From Candidatus Aalborgicola danicus (GTDB lineage: Bacteria > Pseudomonadota > Gammaproteobacteria > Burkholderiales > Burkholderiaceae_C), in contig JADJBC010000041.1 in assembly GCA_016703945.1 (NCBI GenBank), positions 160,387 through 224,386 on the forward strand: DNA of 64,000 nt, given 5' to 3'. The notes under the pieces were generated by a model. That model saw only the letters and a list, made by a program, of their open reading frames with translations, ran no database searches and had not been told where the DNA came from. Shown one piece after another: positions 60,990 to 64,000 of this stretch (positions are counted from its first letter, which is position 1; each line of letters opens with the position of its first letter). The translations under genes were made by a program, and so were the position numbers.

Positions 60990-62809
60990 ATGAAAAAAGT
61001 GCGGATTGCAGTTCTCTTGGCCGCGCTGCTGCTGCCAATTTCATCGGCTCTCGCCGCCGACTCCATTGATCTCGCCACCGGACGGGTGACCATCGGCTCC
61101 CTGGTGATAGGGACGACCGAATACCGCAACATTGTTCTGATACCGGGAAGCCTGGTGAGTTTCAGCACTGCACCGGCCACCTCCACCGACGATGTGTTCG
61201 ACTTTGCCACCGGCCATTGACTATCCGATCACTCACGGTCAGTGACGTCACCTATTCCAATGTGGTGATTACTGTGGCGAGCCTGTTCGATTTGGGCAGC
61301 AGTGGGCCAGTGGGTACCGTTTCCACCAACCCGGTGGTGCCCAATGACCCCCTCTTCGGGGACCAGTGGCACCTGAAAAACACCGCCAGGCCGGTAAGGA
61401 TGCTGTCCCCGGCGCCTCCGGTGAAGACCTGAACGTGTCGGTGGCCTGGAATACCGCGACTGGCAAGGCATTCAGATCGCCATCATCATTGATGACGGGC
61501 TCGATGTCCATCACGAAGATCTGGCCGTCGTTGCAGGCAAGAGTTGGGATTACCGCGTCAACGCCTACGGTGACCCTGGTGGTTGGACATCAGCCACGGA
61601 ACCGGTTATGGTGGTCTGGCCGCAGCCATTGGCAACAACGGCATCGGTGTGACGGGGGTGGCATTCAGCGCCAAGCTGGTGGGGGTACAACCTGCTGTCG
61701 GCGACAACCGGCGAGCACGGAGCCGATTCGGTCAGCAAAGACTTGGAGTCCAACCACATTTACAGCAACAGTTATGGTTCAAGGACGGTCGGGGCGTGCT
61801 GCAGCCCCTCCGACGAAGCCTGGCGCCAGGCGATCGAAACCGGCATCAGCACGGGCCGTGGTAGCAAGGTGCCAGTCACACCTGGGCTGCCCGGCAAACG
61901 GTGCGCCAACGGATCGCTCCGGACTACGATGGTCAGGGCAATTACCACGCGGTGTCTTTGGGTGGCCTCCATGGAACAACAAAGGCCAGAAATCTTCGTA
62001 TTCCGATCCCGGTTCCAACGTTCTTTGTGTGCCTTTGGCGGAGAGTTCCTTGCTCCTCCCATACCACCGTAACGGTGGATGTGATGGGCGCTGCCGGCTC
62101 CATAATGGCACGAGCAAACCCAATGACTATGCCGGGCAACCGAACTACACCCGATGCTTTAACGGAACCTCCGCCGCCACGCCGGAGATATCCGGTGTGG
62201 TCGCTTTGATGCTGGAAACCAATCCGGCTTGACCTGGCGTGACGTGCGTTTGGTGCTGGCAAAACCGCCCGCAAGAACGACCCCACCGACTCCGATTGGG
62301 CGAGCAATGGAGCCAACATGCCGATCAACCACAAATACGGATATGGCGCTGCCGATGCGACTGCAGCCGTGAATGCGGCCAAGACCTGGGTCAACATTGC
62401 TGCCGCAAAAAATGGCTACCGGCTCGGCCACACCGCACTGGCCATACCCGATGCCGGTGCTGCGGTTACAAAGCGAAATATCGCTGACCAACTCGCAGAT
62501 ATCCAAATCCGAGTTCGTCGAGAGCTGAACGTCACCAGCGACCAGCAGCCAATGTGGGTGATCTCGGGATCACGCTGACCAGTCCGTCACCGACCGTCAG
62601 CACGGGTCGCATTGCCGCACGAATGCAGAGCCACTGCGGGTGGGGACCCGGGCTGCTTTGCGGTTCGACCCTGGTCGGGAGGTTTCCGTTTGGCATAGCC
62701 CGCCTGATGGGTGAGGTGGCTGATGGCAAATGGGTCTTGAGCGTGCACAGACAGCAATCCTGCAGCACGGGTTCGCTGAAGTCGGAGCACCAGGGCGATG
62801 GGTTTTTGA
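60990..62809 (+). pseudogene. Secreted subtilisin-like (S8) protease with P-domain, many frameshifts
   Basis: Pieces in several frames: a signal peptide (MKKVRIAVLLAALLLPISSA), an N-terminal Thr/Val-rich region with two repeat-like units (GRVTIGSLVIG and GHLTIRSLTVS), the first WHLKNT motif of kexin-type proteases and the Asp region (IIDDG-type, IDDGLDVHHEDL). Next come the His region (partly lost near 61590), GLAAAIGNNGIGVTGVAFSA, the Ser region NGTSAATPEISGVVALMLET, and a P-domain segment (DLGITLTSPS...GKWVLSVH). About ten frame changes would be needed. The stop is probably at 62807. Confidence 0.7.
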
Positions 62810-62823
62810 TCCGGAGAAAACAC

Positions 62824-63430
62824 ATGAACACCACTACCACTCCATCAAAACGCGCAACGCTCCATGACCCACACCCTGCCACTCCGATGGGAATTCAACT
62901 TGGCGTTCTGTTGCTTGCCGCAGGTCTGGCGAATCTGCAAGTGTGTTTGCTTTGTTCGCTGTATTACTACAACGGCGACAGCCAGCAACGTATTACGCCC
63001 GAGCCCACCCAGATAGCAGAATTTGCGCGCCGTACCCTGAGACTTCGGCGGCCCTGCTCCTGCCAGCCCAACCAAAGCTCGGAAGTTCGTCACGTTGCCG
63101 GCCGCAGGTCCTGGACGGCAGACGCCGCAGGTGGGGCCAAACCCCGCCCGGTGTTCCGGGAGGGCGATTCTCCTGCCGGCCGATTGATGGTCTTGGCTGG
63201 GGGGTCATCGTCCAGTTCAAGCCGGACTGGACCGACACGCAAGTGAGCGCGCATGGCTGGCCAGCAAGGCGCTGGGAAGGCCAAGCAGCGGCTGGCGATT
63301 CGGGGCTACTGGTACGTGGATTCATTCGCCCGCAGGCCAGGCAGCACTCGATCGGGCCTACGTTATGCATGAGTCCGGCGAGGTGGTGTCCGCATCGCCG
63401 AACTGGTGGAAAGAAACCGTCACCCGATAA
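62824..63430 (+). pseudogene. Unrecognised secreted-protein remnant
   Basis: A good start (GGAGA ribosome binding site, ATG at 62824) gives MNTTTTPSKRATLHDPHPAT and a hydrophobic segment IQLGVLLLAAGLAN, which could be a signal peptide. The frame breaks soon after. A coding-like end, YVMHESGEVVSASPNWWKET, reaches a TAA at 63428. I do not recognise the family. Confidence 0.35.
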
Positions 63431-63691
63431 GGCGCCGCCCGTTTCTCGCAACCGCGTTAATTGGAGGCCCATGACCGGTTAACGGATAGTACTTCAACCA
63501 CATGAGGCCAAGTATCGCACCTCAGAACAGCCTGCGAACCACAGGAATATCCTCATTGTCCCACAGCGGCGCGCTGGCTGGTTCAGCCGCCGCAAAAAAA
63601 AAGTGTTGTGCAGGAGAATGATTTCCATCGCGTCTGGTGCGCCAGACACAGGGACACCTCTGCAGAACGCCCGCTTCACCACTTTGGCCTG
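63431..63691. other. Gene-free stretch
   Basis: No convincing gene, RNA or repeat seen. An A-rich run is at 63593-63602. It may contain the outer end of the IS91-like element. Confidence 0.4.
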
Positions 63692-64000
63692 TCACCAGTT
63701 GATACGCTGATCGACCTCAAAGTCGGGTACCGCTCACTTGCCTCATCCCAGTCGGTTGCTCACCCCGCTCGGTTTGCGCCCCGTCATCCATCTGCGCATC
63801 ACCGCAGTCATCCCACAGCGTGGTCCGCGCGCTGGCTATGCGGGGCTCCGAGTCCACCCCAATGTGATCCAGAATCCGGCCTGATCCGCCCGCCCTCTGG
63901 GCCGTGGCGCGATCAGGCGCATCTGCCCGCCACACATAGCGGGCACAGCAACGGGAACACTCGTAGATGTGGGCGATCAGCACCGCCCACAGGTAGTGGG
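63692..64000 (-). mobile_element. IS91-family transposase, C-terminal remnant (runs off the window)
   Basis: On the minus strand HYLWAVLIAHIYE, then (other frame) PLLCPLC and GQMRLIA-like, ILDHIGVDSEP, WDDCGDAQMDDGAQ and finally DFEVDQRINW with a TGA at 63692. This is the usual C-terminus of IS91-type transposases with its two Cys pairs. Several frame changes are needed, so the piece is degenerate or badly read. The N-terminus lies beyond the window. Confidence 0.6.

Overview
The window looks like the replication-origin region of a Comamonadaceae betaproteobacterium (Rhodoferax/Polaromonas-like). The evidence is the gene order gyrB-dnaN-dnaA / rpmH-rnpA-yidD-yidC-mnmE, the protein sequences, the high-GC coding bias, and short dispersed repeats that I recall from this family (not checked). 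No rRNA, tRNA or CRISPR array was recognised.

Layout. 0-0.5 kb: the end of a DUF2237 gene and a TIGR02450 Trp-rich gene. 0.5-5.9 kb: gyrB, dnaN and dnaA, leftward. 5.86-6.11 kb: a compact oriC-like gap with DnaA boxes. 6.1-11 kb: rpmH-rnpA-yidD-yidC-mnmE, rightward, with overlapping starts and stops. 11-17 kb: apt, a Kef-type antiporter, then kdsD-kdsC-lptC (LPS Kdo/export), an SDR and a glycine-rich RNA-binding protein. 17.4-20.4 kb: a bufferin-type RiPP locus (ECF sigma and zinc-finger anti-sigma divergent from bufA-bufB-bufC). 20.5-24.4 kb: a GGDEF/EAL protein, a frameshifted DUF1801 gene, GNAT and GST. 24.8-30.2 kb: a catabolic cluster (GMC oxidoreductase, Tat-exported partner, coniferyl-aldehyde-type dehydrogenase, class II aldolase) with a divergent Crp/Fnr regulator. 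30.2-31.7 kb: an IS110/IS1111-type insertion sequence. 31.8-39 kb: FMN reductase, mnmG-rsmG, LysE exporter and parA-hydrolase-parB, with four parS sites, three of them inside mnmG and rsmG. 39-51.6 kb: signalling and metabolism genes (propeller-GGDEF protein, degenerate HD-GYP, S9 peptidase pseudogene with three in-frame amber codons, two-component system with a frameshifted kinase, MauG-type peroxidase, FAD oxidase, J-domain protein). 51.7-57.1 kb: a type III-like restriction-modification locus with a HepT/MntA-type cassette between mod and res. 57.2-58.6 kb: a D-lactate dehydrogenase. 58.8-64 kb: heavily frameshifted remnants of ndh, PduO-type cobalamin adenosyltransferase, a P-domain subtilase, an unknown secreted protein and an IS91-type transposase end. 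This last part is either genuinely decaying DNA or poor-quality sequence.

The most unusual signal is a family of six large imperfect hairpins (24.5, 24.7, 32.4, 32.6, 35.7 and 53.1 kb). In each, two conserved sequence blocks form what looks like an internal loop. The inner stem and the outer arms differ from copy to copy but stay self-complementary. Two pairs sit back to back in opposite orientation, one copy lies in frame inside the methyltransferase gene, and one has extended the rsmG reading frame. A second, unrelated family of about 50-65 bp repeats occurs about ten times, four times inside reading frames that stay open (mnmE, bufC, GMC oxidoreductase, mod) and once in the ndh remnant.
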